Positions 7,418 through 16,344 are shown, numbered from the stretch's first letter. The stretch: DNA of 64,000 bases from Burkholderiaceae bacterium (GCA_021208885.1 JAJOJF010000037.1:1-64000), one strand, 5' to 3'. A program made the numbers and translations. The notes: generated from the sequence alone by a model not told the origin.

Positions 7418-8785
7418 TTGAGCAAGTCAAAGCTTTTTGAAACAACCGGGCAGGTGCGTCGAGCGCCCGAAAGTTTTTTGCCCGCGGATTTCGTTGCTGA
7501 TGTTTCAGCCAATGGCATGAATGAAGAGCGCAGGGGCTTTTTGCGCAAAAGTTTCCTGAGTGCACTGGGTGCTGGCTTGGCAACAGGCATGGGCGCCAAA
7601 GCGATGGCGCAGGCTGGTCCCGACGATCCAGCCATTGTGGAGAAACAGATTTGGCAAACGACTTTAGGCCAACCCGTAGCGGTCAAGCCCTATGGTGAAC
7701 CCTCGATTTATGAAAAGTATCTGCAGCGTCGCCAGTCGCCTGGCTTGACGGCTGTTGACGCTGCATCGGTATCTTTCGCACCGTTGCAGGGTTTTTTCGG
7801 GATTATCACCCCCAACGGCCTGCACTTTGAGCGTCATCACCAAGGCTGGTACGACATCGATCCGAACAAGCACCGCTTGATGATCAATGGCATGGTCAAG
7901 AAAGAGCTCGTGTTCACGATGGATGACTTGATGCGCCTGCCAAGCACTTCGAAGTTCCATTTCATCGAGTGCGGTGCCAACACCGGTATGGAGTGGGGCA
8001 ATGTGGCTGTGCCCACTGTCCAATACACCCACGGCATGCTTTCCTGTTGCGAGTTCACCGGCGTGCCGCTGTCGCTGTTGCTCGAGATGGCAGGCGCTGA
8101 CCTGAAGAAAGGCAAGTACGTTCTGGCCGAAGGCAATGACGGTTCGGGCATGACGCGTACCATTCCGATGGAGATGGCGCTTGACGACGTGATGGTTGCT
8201 TGGGCCATGAATGGCGAAATGCTTCGCCCAGAAAATGGTTATCCCCTTCGTTTGGTGGTGCCTGGTGTTCAGGGTGTCAGCTGGGTCAAGTGGTTGCGCC
8301 GTATCGAAGTCGGTGACCAGCCCTACGGCACTAAAGACGAAGCAGTTCACTACATTGATTTGATGCCGGACGGCACGCATCGGCAATACACGACCGTTCA
8401 GGAAGTTAAGTCGGTCATCACCACGCCGTCGGGTGGTCAGCAGCTCTTGACTACGGGCTTCTATAACATTAGCGGCTTGGCTTGGTCGGGTCGTGGCAAG
8501 ATTGAACGAGTTGATGTTTCCGTGGATGGGGGCAGGAACTGGAGCCAGGCGCGGCTTGAATCGCCCATTATGGACAAGTGCTTAACGCGCTTTAACATCG
8601 ATTGGGTTTGGGACGGTAAGCCAGCAATTCTGCAGTCACGTGCAGTCGACAGCACCGGTTACGTGCAGCCTGCGATCAACGCTTTGCGTGAAGTGCGCGG
8701 TACTCGGTCTATCTATCACAACAACGCCATCCAGTCCTGGAAGGTTGATACCAATGGAGAGGTTAGCAATGTTCAAGTTGGCTAA
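7418..8785 (+). CDS. soxC: Sulfane dehydrogenase molybdopterin subunit SoxC
   Basis: Molybdenum subunit of Sox(CD)2, which oxidises the sulfane sulfur held on SoxY in the periplasm. The protein has about 455 residues: a Tat motif RRGFLRK near residue 38, preceded by the long n-region typical of SoxC (APESF...NG), then a sulfite-oxidase fold. The Mo-ligand Cys lies in FIECGANTG, and the C-terminal Mo-co dimerisation domain contains VSVDGGRNW. TTG 7418 is preferred because GGAGAGAG sits directly upstream; TTG 7406 overlaps that site. SoxC ends 17 bases inside soxD, so the two are translationally coupled. Presence of SoxCD implies complete oxidation to sulfate without sulfur globules. Confidence 0.95.
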   Translation: MSKSKLFETTGQVRRAPESFLPADFVADVSANGMNEERRGFLRKSFLSALGAGLATGMGAKAMAQAGPDDPAIVEKQIWQTTLGQPVAVKPYGEPSIYEKYLQRRQSPGLTAVDAASVSFAPLQGFFGIITPNGLHFERHHQGWYDIDPNKHRLMINGMVKKELVFTMDDLMRLPSTSKFHFIECGANTGMEWGNVAVPTVQYTHGMLSCCEFTGVPLSLLLEMAGADLKKGKYVLAEGNDGSGMTRTIPMEMALDDVMVAWAMNGEMLRPENGYPLRLVVPGVQGVSWVKWLRRIEVGDQPYGTKDEAVHYIDLMPDGTHRQYTTVQEVKSVITTPSGGQQLLTTGFYNISGLAWSGRGKIERVDVSVDGGRNWSQARLESPIMDKCLTRFNIDWVWDGKPAILQSRAVDSTGYVQPAINALREVRGTRSIYHNNAIQSWKVDTNGEVSNVQVG

Positions 8786-9848
8786 GCTTGTCGGATCGGT
8801 CGCGCTGGCTGGCATGGCTGGCGTGACATTGGCTCAAGACGTTCGAACATTTGAAGGGATCGGTCGTGCGGCCACACCCAATGAAGTCGCTGCATGGGAT
8901 ATCGATGTGCGGCCTGATTTTGTGGGTTTGCCCAAGGGTTCGGGCACGGTTGAGGATGGCATGGGCATTTGGGATACCCAATGCGCGAGTTGCCATGGCT
9001 CCTTTGGCGAGTCCAACGAGGTTTTTACGCCCATCATCGGTGGTACCACCCTGCAGGATCAGGAAACCGGTCGCGTGGCATCACTGACTGATCCTAATCA
9101 GCCGCAGCGCAGTACGCTGATGAAAGTTCCGACCGTTTCTACTCTTTGGGACTATATCCATCGCGCCATGCCTTGGACCAACCCGCGCACATTGTCGGTA
9201 GATGATACCTATGCAGTCTTGGCCTACATTTTGTATTTGGGCGAAATCGTTGACGATGAGTTTGTGCTCAATGAGCAGACTATCAAAGAAGTGCAAGAGC
9301 GCATGCCCAACCGTAACGGCATGACGACCGCGCACGGCATGTGGCAACGTGATGGCAAGCCCGATGTCAACGGCAGTACATGCATGACGAATTGCGTGGA
9401 AGTCGTTGAAATCACGTCCACGCTGCCTGACTATGCACGCAATGCTCACTTCAATATTGCAGAGCAAAACCGTATTTTCGGGCCGTTCAGGGGTGCTGAC
9501 ACGACCAAGCCGCCTGTTGCCGAGCTGCCAGGTGCTAATTTCCAAACAGTTGCCATGACGACAACTGCCGCGAGTGGTGCAGGTGGCGATACCGTTGATG
9601 CTAGCGCTTTGTTCAAATCAAACAATTGCGCTGCGTGCCACGCTGCAGACATGAAGATGGTAGGCCCATCGATCAAGCAAGTGGCAGAGAAGTACGATGA
9701 CAAGCCTGAGACCTTGGCAATGTTGGCTGGCAAGGTTAAAAATGGGGCTGTGGGTACTTGGGGACAAATCCCAATGCCCCCTCATCCACAAGTGTCCGAG
9801 CAAGACATCAACGTGATGGTGAAGTGGATGGTGTCTGGTGGCCAGTAG
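8769..9848 (+). CDS. soxD: Dihaem cytochrome c subunit SoxD
   Basis: Cytochrome partner of SoxC; it takes electrons from the molybdenum subunit. The 359 residues start with a Sec signal (cleavage about LAQ, residue 23). A first haem motif CASCH lies at residue 72 and a second, CAACH, near 287 in a c5-like C-terminal domain. ATG 8769 is chosen because the upstream GGAGAGG is correctly spaced and a signal peptide follows at once; the frame is open upstream to 8640 but inside soxC. Confidence 0.94.
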   Translation: MFKLAKLVGSVALAGMAGVTLAQDVRTFEGIGRAATPNEVAAWDIDVRPDFVGLPKGSGTVEDGMGIWDTQCASCHGSFGESNEVFTPIIGGTTLQDQETGRVASLTDPNQPQRSTLMKVPTVSTLWDYIHRAMPWTNPRTLSVDDTYAVLAYILYLGEIVDDEFVLNEQTIKEVQERMPNRNGMTTAHGMWQRDGKPDVNGSTCMTNCVEVVEITSTLPDYARNAHFNIAEQNRIFGPFRGADTTKPPVAELPGANFQTVAMTTTAASGAGGDTVDASALFKSNNCAACHAADMKMVGPSIKQVAEKYDDKPETLAMLAGKVKNGAVGTWGQIPMPPHPQVSEQDINVMVKWMVSGGQ

Positions 9849-9905
9849 TGCTGGTGTGCTAGCGAGTTAAGTTAAGCAGTTTTTATATTCGAGAGGAGTC
9901 TACAA

Positions 9906-10361
9906 ATGAATCAACAACGACGTACGCTGATGCAAATGACCGCACTGGTCGGTTTGATGGCCAGCGCTGGCCTGATGACCCAAGCTGAAGCTGCTGCCTG
10001 GAACGAGGCTGCTTTTAAAGCCAAATCTGTCGAAGACGTGGCCAAAGTGCTCGGCTCATCTGGTATGCCAGAAGTGTCTGACAAGGTAATGGTGCGTGCA
10101 CCAGACATCGCTGAAAACGGCGCGGTCGTGCCGGTTGGCGTTGAAAGTTCGCTCAAAGCGACAGAGATGGCTATCCTGGTTGAGAAGAACCCCAGCGCAC
10201 TGGCTGCCATGTTCATCTTGCCCGAGGGTGCAGAGTCATTCGCCACTACCCGTGTCAAGATGGGTCAGACCTCCAACGTTTTTGCGCTGGTGAAGTCTGA
10301 TGGCAAGTGGTACATGGCTTCCAAGGAAGTGAAGGTTACCTTGGGTGGTTGCGGCGGTTAA
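9906..10361 (+). CDS. soxY: Sulfur carrier protein SoxY
   Basis: Carrier subunit of SoxYZ. Sox intermediates are bound covalently to the Cys of its C-terminal swinging arm, and the protein ends in the canonical GGCGG. The 151 residues begin with a twin-arginine signal (QQRRTLMQ...AEAA); this Tat signal carries the SoxYZ dimer to the periplasm. GAGAGGAG lies just upstream of ATG 9906. Complete and typical. Confidence 0.96.
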   Translation: MNQQRRTLMQMTALVGLMASAGLMTQAEAAAWNEAAFKAKSVEDVAKVLGSSGMPEVSDKVMVRAPDIAENGAVVPVGVESSLKATEMAILVEKNPSALAAMFILPEGAESFATTRVKMGQTSNVFALVKSDGKWYMASKEVKVTLGGCGG

Positions 10362-10430
10362 TCGATCGCGGTCAACAGAATTGGTTTTGAATTCGCTTTA
10401 AGCGAAACACGAGATAAAGAGAGGCACAAA

Positions 10431-10745
10431 ATGGCAAGTCCAATGCGTATTCGAGCAACAAATGAGAATGGCGTGATCGACGTCAAGGTACTAATGCGCC
10501 ACGCCATGGAAACCGGTCTGCGCAAGGGGCCGGATGGCAAGGAGATTCCTGCTTGGTACATCGAGACGGTTGAGGCCAAAGTAGGTGACAAGACGGTCTT
10601 TACCGCCTTGTTGGGCCCGGCTGTTTCGAAAGACCCGTTCCTTAATTTCAAACTCAATGGTTCAGCCAAACCTGGCGATGAGCTCGTGGTCACCTGGAAG
10701 GACAACAAGGGTGAATCGCGCACTGACAAAACGGCTATTAAATAA
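10431..10745 (+). CDS. soxZ: Sulfur carrier partner SoxZ
   Basis: A 104-residue immunoglobulin-like protein without a signal peptide or Cys arm. In this family it heterodimerises with SoxY and is exported with it by the SoxY Tat signal. Family features are the N-terminal MRIRA strand and the C-terminal WKDNKGES strand pair. It lies between soxY and soxA in the usual order. Confidence 0.95.
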   Translation: MASPMRIRATNENGVIDVKVLMRHAMETGLRKGPDGKEIPAWYIETVEAKVGDKTVFTALLGPAVSKDPFLNFKLNGSAKPGDELVVTWKDNKGESRTDKTAIK

Positions 10746-10772
10746 AGCCGCGGCCGAATCCTCGGAGGAGAC

Positions 10773-11585
10773 ATGATGAAATCAGGTGTAAGTAAACTTG
10801 CGGCTGCAATTGCGGTTACTAGCATGATAGGTGCGTCAGCGTTTGCGCAGACTGCGTCCGATCAGTTGGCCGAGTATCGTTCGATGCTGGCTGATGGCAA
10901 CCCGGCTGAACTCTATGAGATGGAAGGCGAGGAGCTCTGGTCGACACCTGCTGGACCAAAAAACGCGACACTCGAGCAATGTGACCTGGGTTTAGGTCCT
11001 GGCGTTGTGGAAGGTGCTGCTGCTCAGTTGCCGAGATACTTCGCTGACACCGACAAAGTTCAGGACTTGGAGTCGCGGTTGATGACCTGTATGGAAACCT
11101 TGCAGGGCATCCCTTCCGAGGAAGTCATCAAGGCTAGATTCGGTCAGGGTGTGCGCAAGCCCATGGAATCGATTGTTGCCTACATTGTGGGCCAGTCCAA
11201 GGGCGTGCCGATCAACGTTCCAGCCAATCACCCGAAAGAAAAAGAAATGCTCGCCGTTGGCGAGAAGCTTTTTTTCCTGGAAGGCGGTCCGTTTGACTTC
11301 TCGTGTGCTTCTTGCCATGCCGTCGATGGCCAGCGCATTCGCATGCAGGACTTGCCCAACCTGACAGAGGCCAAAGGCGCTGTGGAAGGGTGGGGTAACT
11401 GGCCCGCTTACCGAGTTTCGAGCGGTACGTTCTGGACGATGCAACGTCGTTTGAATGATTGCTATCGCCAACAGCGCATGGCCTTCCCGATTTTTGCATC
11501 AGATGCCACCATCGCGTTGTCGTTGTATATGGCAAATAAGGCAAACGGGGCTGGTGAGATGAACACCCCGGGCTTGAAGCGTTGA
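10773..11585 (+). CDS. soxA: L-cysteine S-thiosulfotransferase subunit SoxA (monohaem type)
   Basis: Haem subunit of SoxAX, which couples thiosulfate to the SoxY cysteine. The 270 residues carry a Sec signal ending about AFAQ (residue 26). Only one haem motif is present, CASCH at 178-182, and the catalytic/axial Cys lies at about 230 in RLNDCYRQQRM. Where dihaem SoxA proteins have their first haem, this one has only Cys70 and Cys106, which in monohaem SoxA relatives form a disulfide. Start ATG 10773 or the adjacent ATG 10776; both follow GGAGGAG. Confidence 0.94.
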   Translation: MMKSGVSKLAAAIAVTSMIGASAFAQTASDQLAEYRSMLADGNPAELYEMEGEELWSTPAGPKNATLEQCDLGLGPGVVEGAAAQLPRYFADTDKVQDLESRLMTCMETLQGIPSEEVIKARFGQGVRKPMESIVAYIVGQSKGVPINVPANHPKEKEMLAVGEKLFFLEGGPFDFSCASCHAVDGQRIRMQDLPNLTEAKGAVEGWGNWPAYRVSSGTFWTMQRRLNDCYRQQRMAFPIFASDATIALSLYMANKANGAGEMNTPGLKR

Positions 11586-11602
11586 TTTAAAGGAGACACC
11601 AC

Positions 11603-12229
11603 ATGAAAACTAAAGCAACAGCAGTTGCCGGCTTGTTGGGTTCACTGCTCTTGGGTGCATCCATTGGCGTACAAGCTCAAACGATTGATCCGGCCGTTCA
11701 GGCTGTTTTGGAGTCAAGCTTTCGCTCACAAGGTATTGCTGATAAAAGCCGGATGATTCCAGATGAGGTTCAGATCTTATGCTCGGATCAAGCCTTTTTT
11801 AACTCCCCTGAGGGGCAAAAGAAGGCCATTGCTCTACAGGAAGCTGCTCTAAAGGCTATTAAGCCGCCTTCAGATGGCAAGTACCTCGGTGACTGGAAAG
11901 CCGGCGAGAAAGTGGCTCAGAGTGGACGTGGTCTGACTTGGAGTGATGGTTTGGACTCGCCTAACGGTGGGTCTTGCTATAACTGCCATCAGGTAACGAA
12001 GGAAGAAATCTCCTACGGCACGATTGGCCCATCATTGCTGGGATATGGCAAGTTGCGCGGAAATAGCCAGGAAATCATTGAGTACACCTGGAATCGCATC
12101 AACAACTCCAAGGCTTACAACCTGTGCAGCAACATGCCTCGTTTCGCGCATTTCAATATCTTGACCGAACAGCAGATCAAGGACGTGATGGCCTTGTTGC
12201 TTGATCCCAATTCACCGGTCAATCAGTAA
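11603..12229 (+). CDS. soxX: L-cysteine S-thiosulfotransferase subunit SoxX
   Basis: Monohaem c-type cytochrome partner of SoxA. The 208 residues have a Sec signal ending at VQAQ (residue 26), haem motif CYNCH at 125-129 and a probable axial Met178 in CSNMPRFAH. It is longer than the shortest SoxX proteins because of an N-terminal helical insertion before the haem. AAGGAG is well placed upstream. A strong terminator follows directly, separating it from soxB. Confidence 0.94.
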   Translation: MKTKATAVAGLLGSLLLGASIGVQAQTIDPAVQAVLESSFRSQGIADKSRMIPDEVQILCSDQAFFNSPEGQKKAIALQEAALKAIKPPSDGKYLGDWKAGEKVAQSGRGLTWSDGLDSPNGGSCYNCHQVTKEEISYGTIGPSLLGYGKLRGNSQEIIEYTWNRINNSKAYNLCSNMPRFAHFNILTEQQIKDVMALLLDPNSPVNQ

Positions 12230-12243
12230 GCTTTTCCTTTTCC

Positions 12244-12270
12244 AAAGGGTCTTCGGACCCTTTTTCTATT
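12244..12270 (+). terminator. UUCG-loop intrinsic terminator between soxX and soxB
   Basis: An 8-bp stem AAAGGGTC / GACCCTTT closes on a TTCG tetraloop and is followed by TTTCTATTT. This is a textbook rightward intrinsic terminator. It sits only 18 bases ahead of the soxB ATG, so soxB either depends on readthrough or has its own promoter in an unusually small space. Confidence 0.82.
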
Positions 12271-12288
12271 TCTAGGTTGGGTTTGACT

Positions 12289-14022
12289 ATGAGTATGAAT
12301 CGTCGTGAGTTTATGCAGATGTTGGCACTGGCGTCCGCGGCAGGCATGGTGTTAAAGCCGGGCATGGCTCAAGCGCAGGCTGCAGCCGATAAGTTTTATG
12401 ACGTACCGAAGTTTGGCAATGTCCACTTTCTGCATTTCACTGACTGTCATGCTCAGTTGAACCCGATCTATTTCCGCGAGCCCAATGTCAACCTGGGTTT
12501 CGGGACGATGTTTGATCGCCCACCGCACTTGGTGGGTGAATATTTGCTGAAGTACTACGGCATTGCGCCTAATACCCGTGATGCGCATGCTTTTACGTAT
12601 CTGAATTTTGTTGATGCGGCTCAGCAATACGGCAAAGTCGGTGGTTTTGCTCACCTGGCTACATTGGTTAAGCAAATGAAAGCCTCGCGTCCCGGTGCTT
12701 TGTTGCTCGATGGTGGTGATACGTGGCAGGGTTCTGGTACGGCACTTTGGACCAATGGTCAGGATATGGTGGATGCCTGTCTGGCGTTAGGCGTTGACAT
12801 CATGACCGCCCACTGGGAAATGACGCTTGGTGAAGAGCGCGTGATGGAAATCGTTGAAAATGATTTCGCTGATAAGGTCTCGTTTGTCGCTCAGAACATC
12901 AAGACGACGGACTTTGAAGATCCGGTTTTTGATGCATTCACCATGCGTGAAATGAATGGAGTCAAGGTTGCGGTGATCGGTCAGGCTTTCCCGTACACCC
13001 CGATTGCAAACCCGCGTTATCTTGTTGAGAACTGGTCGTTCGGTATTGACGAAGAGAATATGCAGAAGACCGTCGATGAAGCACGATCGCAAGGTGCGCA
13101 GGTCGTTGTTGTCATTTCTCACAATGGCATGGATGTCGACCTAAAGATGGCAAGCCGTGTTCGTGGCATTGACGCCATCTTCGGCGGCCATACCCATGAT
13201 GGTGTTCCGCAACCGGTCAAAGTGCAAAACCCGGGCGGCGTCACCTTGGTGACGAACGCAGGCTCCAACGGCAAGTTTCTTGGCGTAATGGATTTTGATG
13301 TCAAGGACGGCAAGGTTTCGGACTTCCGCTACAAGTTGTTGCCAGTCTTCTCGGATTTGTTGCCAGCTGATGCGGAGATGACCGCATTGATCAAGCGTGT
13401 GCGTGAACCGCACGAGGCCAAATTAAACGAGGTGCTTGCTACCACCGAAGGCTTGCTCTACCGCCGTGGCAACTTTAACGGTACCTTCGACCAGGTGATT
13501 TGTGATGCGCTGATGAAGGGCAAGGATGCTCAGATTGCGTTCTCGCCTGGGTTCCGTTGGGGTACGTCGCTATTGCCAGGTCAAGACATTCTGATGGAGC
13601 ACGTGCTTGATCAGACGGCCATCACTTATCCTTGGACGACGGTGACTGACATGTCGGGCGAGATGATCAAGGTCGTGCTCGAAGATGTGGCTGACAACCT
13701 CTTTAACCCGGATCCGTATTACCAGCAGGGTGGTGACATGGTTCGTGTTGGCGGCCTTGAGTACACCATTGACCCGACCGCTGACTTTGGCAATCGTATC
13801 TCGAACATGACGCTTGACGGCCAAGCCATTGATGCCAGCAAAACTTATAAGGTTGCCGGCTGGGCACCCGTATCACCCGAAGCTCGGGACGCCGGTGGTG
13901 AGCCGATCTGGGATGTGGTGGCCAATTACTTGCGTGATCAAAAGGTCATCAAGGATGTCAAGTTAAATGAGCCCAAGATCATCGGCGCAGAAAACAATCC
14001 GGGCTACGCACCGCTTAGTTAA
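12289..14022 (+). CDS. soxB: Thiosulfohydrolase SoxB
   Basis: Dimanganese enzyme that hydrolyses the terminal sulfone from SoxY-bound thiosulfonate, releasing sulfate. It belongs to the 5'-nucleotidase-like metallophosphoesterases. About 577 residues, with a Tat motif NRREFMQ at the N-terminus. Metal-ligand motifs are in order: FTDCHAQ (about residue 52), DGGDTWQGSG, SHNGMDVD and GGHTHDG. The C-terminal 5'-nucleotidase domain is complete. ATG 12289 or 12295 fit; a TTG at 12277 is possible but adds nothing recognisable. No strong ribosome binding site is seen. Confidence 0.96.
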   Translation: MSMNRREFMQMLALASAAGMVLKPGMAQAQAAADKFYDVPKFGNVHFLHFTDCHAQLNPIYFREPNVNLGFGTMFDRPPHLVGEYLLKYYGIAPNTRDAHAFTYLNFVDAAQQYGKVGGFAHLATLVKQMKASRPGALLLDGGDTWQGSGTALWTNGQDMVDACLALGVDIMTAHWEMTLGEERVMEIVENDFADKVSFVAQNIKTTDFEDPVFDAFTMREMNGVKVAVIGQAFPYTPIANPRYLVENWSFGIDEENMQKTVDEARSQGAQVVVVISHNGMDVDLKMASRVRGIDAIFGGHTHDGVPQPVKVQNPGGVTLVTNAGSNGKFLGVMDFDVKDGKVSDFRYKLLPVFSDLLPADAEMTALIKRVREPHEAKLNEVLATTEGLLYRRGNFNGTFDQVICDALMKGKDAQIAFSPGFRWGTSLLPGQDILMEHVLDQTAITYPWTTVTDMSGEMIKVVLEDVADNLFNPDPYYQQGGDMVRVGGLEYTIDPTADFGNRISNMTLDGQAIDASKTYKVAGWAPVSPEARDAGGEPIWDVVANYLRDQKVIKDVKLNEPKIIGAENNPGYAPLS

Positions 14023-14054
14023 TAAGTAAGCGTCTTAGTTGGTTTTTTGCATTG

Positions 14055-14077
14055 ACGGCGGGGCTTGTCCCCGCCGT
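14055..14077 (+). terminator. GC-rich hairpin after soxB
   Basis: A perfect 9-bp stem ACGGCGGGG / CCCCGCCGT with a five-base loop lies 33 bases after the soxB stop. The following sequence (GTCGTTTG) has only a weak T-tract, so termination may be partial. Confidence 0.6.
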
Positions 14078-14150
14078 GTCGTTTGTACTGATTCATGTGT
14101 TCTATGAAAGAGCCCAAAGAGGCTAATTTTTATCAATCAAGGAGGCATCT

Positions 14151-14591
14151 ATGAAAACAGTTTTTGCAATGGCTTTGGCAGCCTTCATGGGCTGGGTTGG
14201 GCTGACGCCTATCGACGTGCAGGCGCAAGACACCAAGCCCAAGGTGGTCTATCACCTTGATAATGCTTACGACAATGGTTTGAAGGCGTTGCGCAACATG
14301 CGCAACCATCTTGATACGTCACCCGAAACAGATATTGTTTTGGTGGCGCATGCTGGTGGCGTTGACATGTTTATCGAGGGAGCTCGCCATGGGCAGTCCG
14401 ATACCAGTTACGGTCCATTGATTTCGGCTTTGAAGTCCCGAGGCGTTCAGTTTCAGCTTTGTGAAATTACGCTTAAATTGCGCAATATGAACAAGGACCA
14501 GTTTGTGATGGACGTTGATTTCACGCCGTCTGGTGTGGTCGCCTTGACCGATTTGCAACTGAAAGAAGGTCGCGCTTACATCAAGCCTTAA
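14151..14591 (+). CDS. Periplasmic DsrE-family protein
   Basis: A 146-residue protein with a Sec signal (cleavage about VQAQ, residue 26) followed by a DsrE/DsrF-like fold: an opening strand KVVYHLDN, a central VLVAHAGGVDMF segment, then strand FQLCEITL. DsrE-family proteins are involved in sulfur transfer or sulfur-linked regulation; a single Cys (CEIT) is visible here and might carry sulfur, which is inference. A strong AAGGAGG precedes ATG 14151. It lies between soxB and a SoxH-like gene, in the sox cluster. Confidence 0.82.
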   Translation: MKTVFAMALAAFMGWVGLTPIDVQAQDTKPKVVYHLDNAYDNGLKALRNMRNHLDTSPETDIVLVAHAGGVDMFIEGARHGQSDTSYGPLISALKSRGVQFQLCEITLKLRNMNKDQFVMDVDFTPSGVVALTDLQLKEGRAYIKP

Positions 14592-14694
14592 GGTAAGCTG
14601 AAGGTTGGCAGTTCGGCCTCGGATTGAGCTTGCTTGGTTCGGGGTTCGTTTTTTAGTAGTTGTTGTGGTTCAAAACGAGATCGGGAGTTTGGCG

Positions 14695-15624
14695 ATGAAA
14701 CAGTGGTTGGCGATATTTGCTCTGATGCTGAGTCCTTTGACGATGGCGAGCGAGGCGCCTAAACTCGAACTCAAGCAAGTTAGCAACCATGCATACTACG
14801 TCGAGGGTTTGTTTGAGCTCGGCACGCCGCTGAATCAGAACTTTATTTCCAATGCCGGCGTGGTGATTGCCCCAGAGGGGGTAGTGGTCATTGATGCCTT
14901 GGGCTCGCCCGCGCTGGCTGAGCGCTTGGTTGCTGAAATCCGCAAATTGACTGACAAGCCAATTCAATACGTGATCGTCACGCACTACCATGCTGACCAC
15001 GTCTATGGCCTTCAGGTCTTCAAGGACCTAGGTGCCAAGGTCATTGCCCAAGACAAGGGCAAGCTGTACCTGACGTCTGATACCGCAAGGTTGCGTCTTG
15101 AGGTCTCACGGGAGGAACTTGCGCCTTGGGTGGATGCGAACACCCGTTTAGAAGCGGCGGACGTCTGGGTGATGAATGATGAGCAGCTGATGTTAAGCGG
15201 CTGGCAGTTTGATCTGCTCAAAGTGGGGCCAGCTCACACACCGGATGACTTGTCGGTCTACGTACCACAAGAAAACGTGCTCTTTGCGGGTGATTTGATG
15301 TTTCAGGGCCGTATCCCATTTGTGGGCAATGCCGACAGTGCTGGCTGGATCAAGTCGCTGGACCGATTGTTAACGCTAAGTCCCAAGGTCGTTGTGCCAG
15401 GCCACGGGCCACACTCAACCAATCCGGCCGAAGACTTGAAGTTCACGCGTGACTATCTGCAATACTTGCGCGACGAGATGCGCGAGCCAGCACTGAATCT
15501 CGATGATTTCGATGAGGCCTACAAAAATGCTGATTGGTCACCCTACGAAGGCTATCCGCTCTTTAGAGCCGCCAATCGAATGAACGCCTATAACGTGTTT
15601 CTGTCGATACAGACTTCGCAATAG
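14695..15624 (+). CDS. Secreted metallo-beta-lactamase-fold hydrolase (SoxH-like)
   Basis: About 309 residues with a Sec signal (MKQW...MASEA) and a complete MBL zinc site: THYHADHVYG, then GPAHTPDD, GDLMF and PGHGP. Its relatives beside sox genes are called SoxH. A thiol-ester or persulfide-processing role is proposed for them but not established, and it is not needed for Sox activity in model systems. ATG 14695 is chosen because the signal peptide begins there and GGGAG precedes it; the frame is open to 14605 but without a plausible start. The gene converges on the thioredoxin gene 19 bases away. Confidence 0.85.
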   Translation: MKQWLAIFALMLSPLTMASEAPKLELKQVSNHAYYVEGLFELGTPLNQNFISNAGVVIAPEGVVVIDALGSPALAERLVAEIRKLTDKPIQYVIVTHYHADHVYGLQVFKDLGAKVIAQDKGKLYLTSDTARLRLEVSREELAPWVDANTRLEAADVWVMNDEQLMLSGWQFDLLKVGPAHTPDDLSVYVPQENVLFAGDLMFQGRIPFVGNADSAGWIKSLDRLLTLSPKVVVPGHGPHSTNPAEDLKFTRDYLQYLRDEMREPALNLDDFDEAYKNADWSPYEGYPLFRAANRMNAYNVFLSIQTSQ

Positions 15625-15643
15625 CGGCTGAGCCGACAGTTCT

Positions 15644-16201
15644 CTACTGGGGTTTTACGTAGTCAACCAAGTCCCAGACGTCGAGGTCAATCATTTCGCC
15701 GTAATCCTTCTGCACAACTTTGCCTGAAGGATCGATCACATAGAGTTCAGGAATGCCCTGTCGCTTGCCAATCGCTTTCTCGAGTTCCGGGGTCATCATG
15801 GCCACCGGGAAATTTAGTCCGTGCTTTTCTACATAGGGTGGAACGTCGGCAGGCTTGCGGTCAATCGACAGGGCGATGATCTGCAACGGCATGCCTTCAG
15901 TTTTTTTGGCGAGTTCAATCAGGTTGATGTTCTGTCGGTGGCAGTATGGGCACCAGGTAGCCCATACTTGAACGACGAGGTGCTTGCCAGCCAGGCTCTC
16001 GCGCGTGATCGTCTGGCCATCGATGGTTTTGAGGTTGTCAACGATGAGGGTGTCACCAACTTCAATCGCTTGAGCCGAGAGGCAAGCTAGCCCTAGCGTC
16101 ATGCCTAACAGAGCTTGTCTGCTGGCTTTGCCTATTGCAGCCAAACGACAGGTAAACCAAGCAAATCGTTGTTTCCAACTAGACAGCTGTTCAGTGTTCA
16201 T
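15644..16201 (-). CDS. Periplasmic TlpA-type thioredoxin (SoxW-like)
   Basis: About 185 residues. A basic n-region and hydrophobic segment end around AQA, and the mature part is a TlpA/ResA-like thioredoxin fold with active site WCPYC and the cis-Pro in GIPELYVID. In sox clusters the equivalent protein, SoxW, helps keep SoxY thiols reduced with electrons from a SoxV/CcdA membrane protein. No soxV/ccdA is in the window, so assignment as SoxW is by location and fold. ATG 16201 or ATG 16210 could be the start. Confidence 0.8.
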   Translation of the reverse strand: MNTEQLSSWKQRFAWFTCRLAAIGKASRQALLGMTLGLACLSAQAIEVGDTLIVDNLKTIDGQTITRESLAGKHLVVQVWATWCPYCHRQNINLIELAKKTEGMPLQIIALSIDRKPADVPPYVEKHGLNFPVAMMTPELEKAIGKRQGIPELYVIDPSGKVVQKDYGEMIDLDVWDLVDYVKPQ

Positions 16202-16344
16202 GGCATACATGCGTCAAACCCTCGCTTGCGACTTGTGTGTTTGTCGCTGCTATTGCGTCAATGTTTACGATTCAAGCATACGACAATTTTTGCGTAAAAG
16301 AACGTTTCGCGGCACGTTTCGCAGATGGTCGGAGGCCTGGCGTT

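Noticed and set aside
7664-8386. 240-residue open frame on the minus strand opposite soxC
   Set aside because: It lies wholly inside soxC, has no recognisable domain and is rich in His/Gln/Arg as expected from the complement of a real gene. Similar long antisense frames opposite sdhA (46488-47084) and sucA (53682-54365; 55617-56345) are rejected for the same reason.
8640-8768. Upstream extension of SoxD into soxC
   Set aside because: The extra residues do not resemble SoxD; ATG 8769 has a proper ribosome binding site and is followed directly by a signal peptide.
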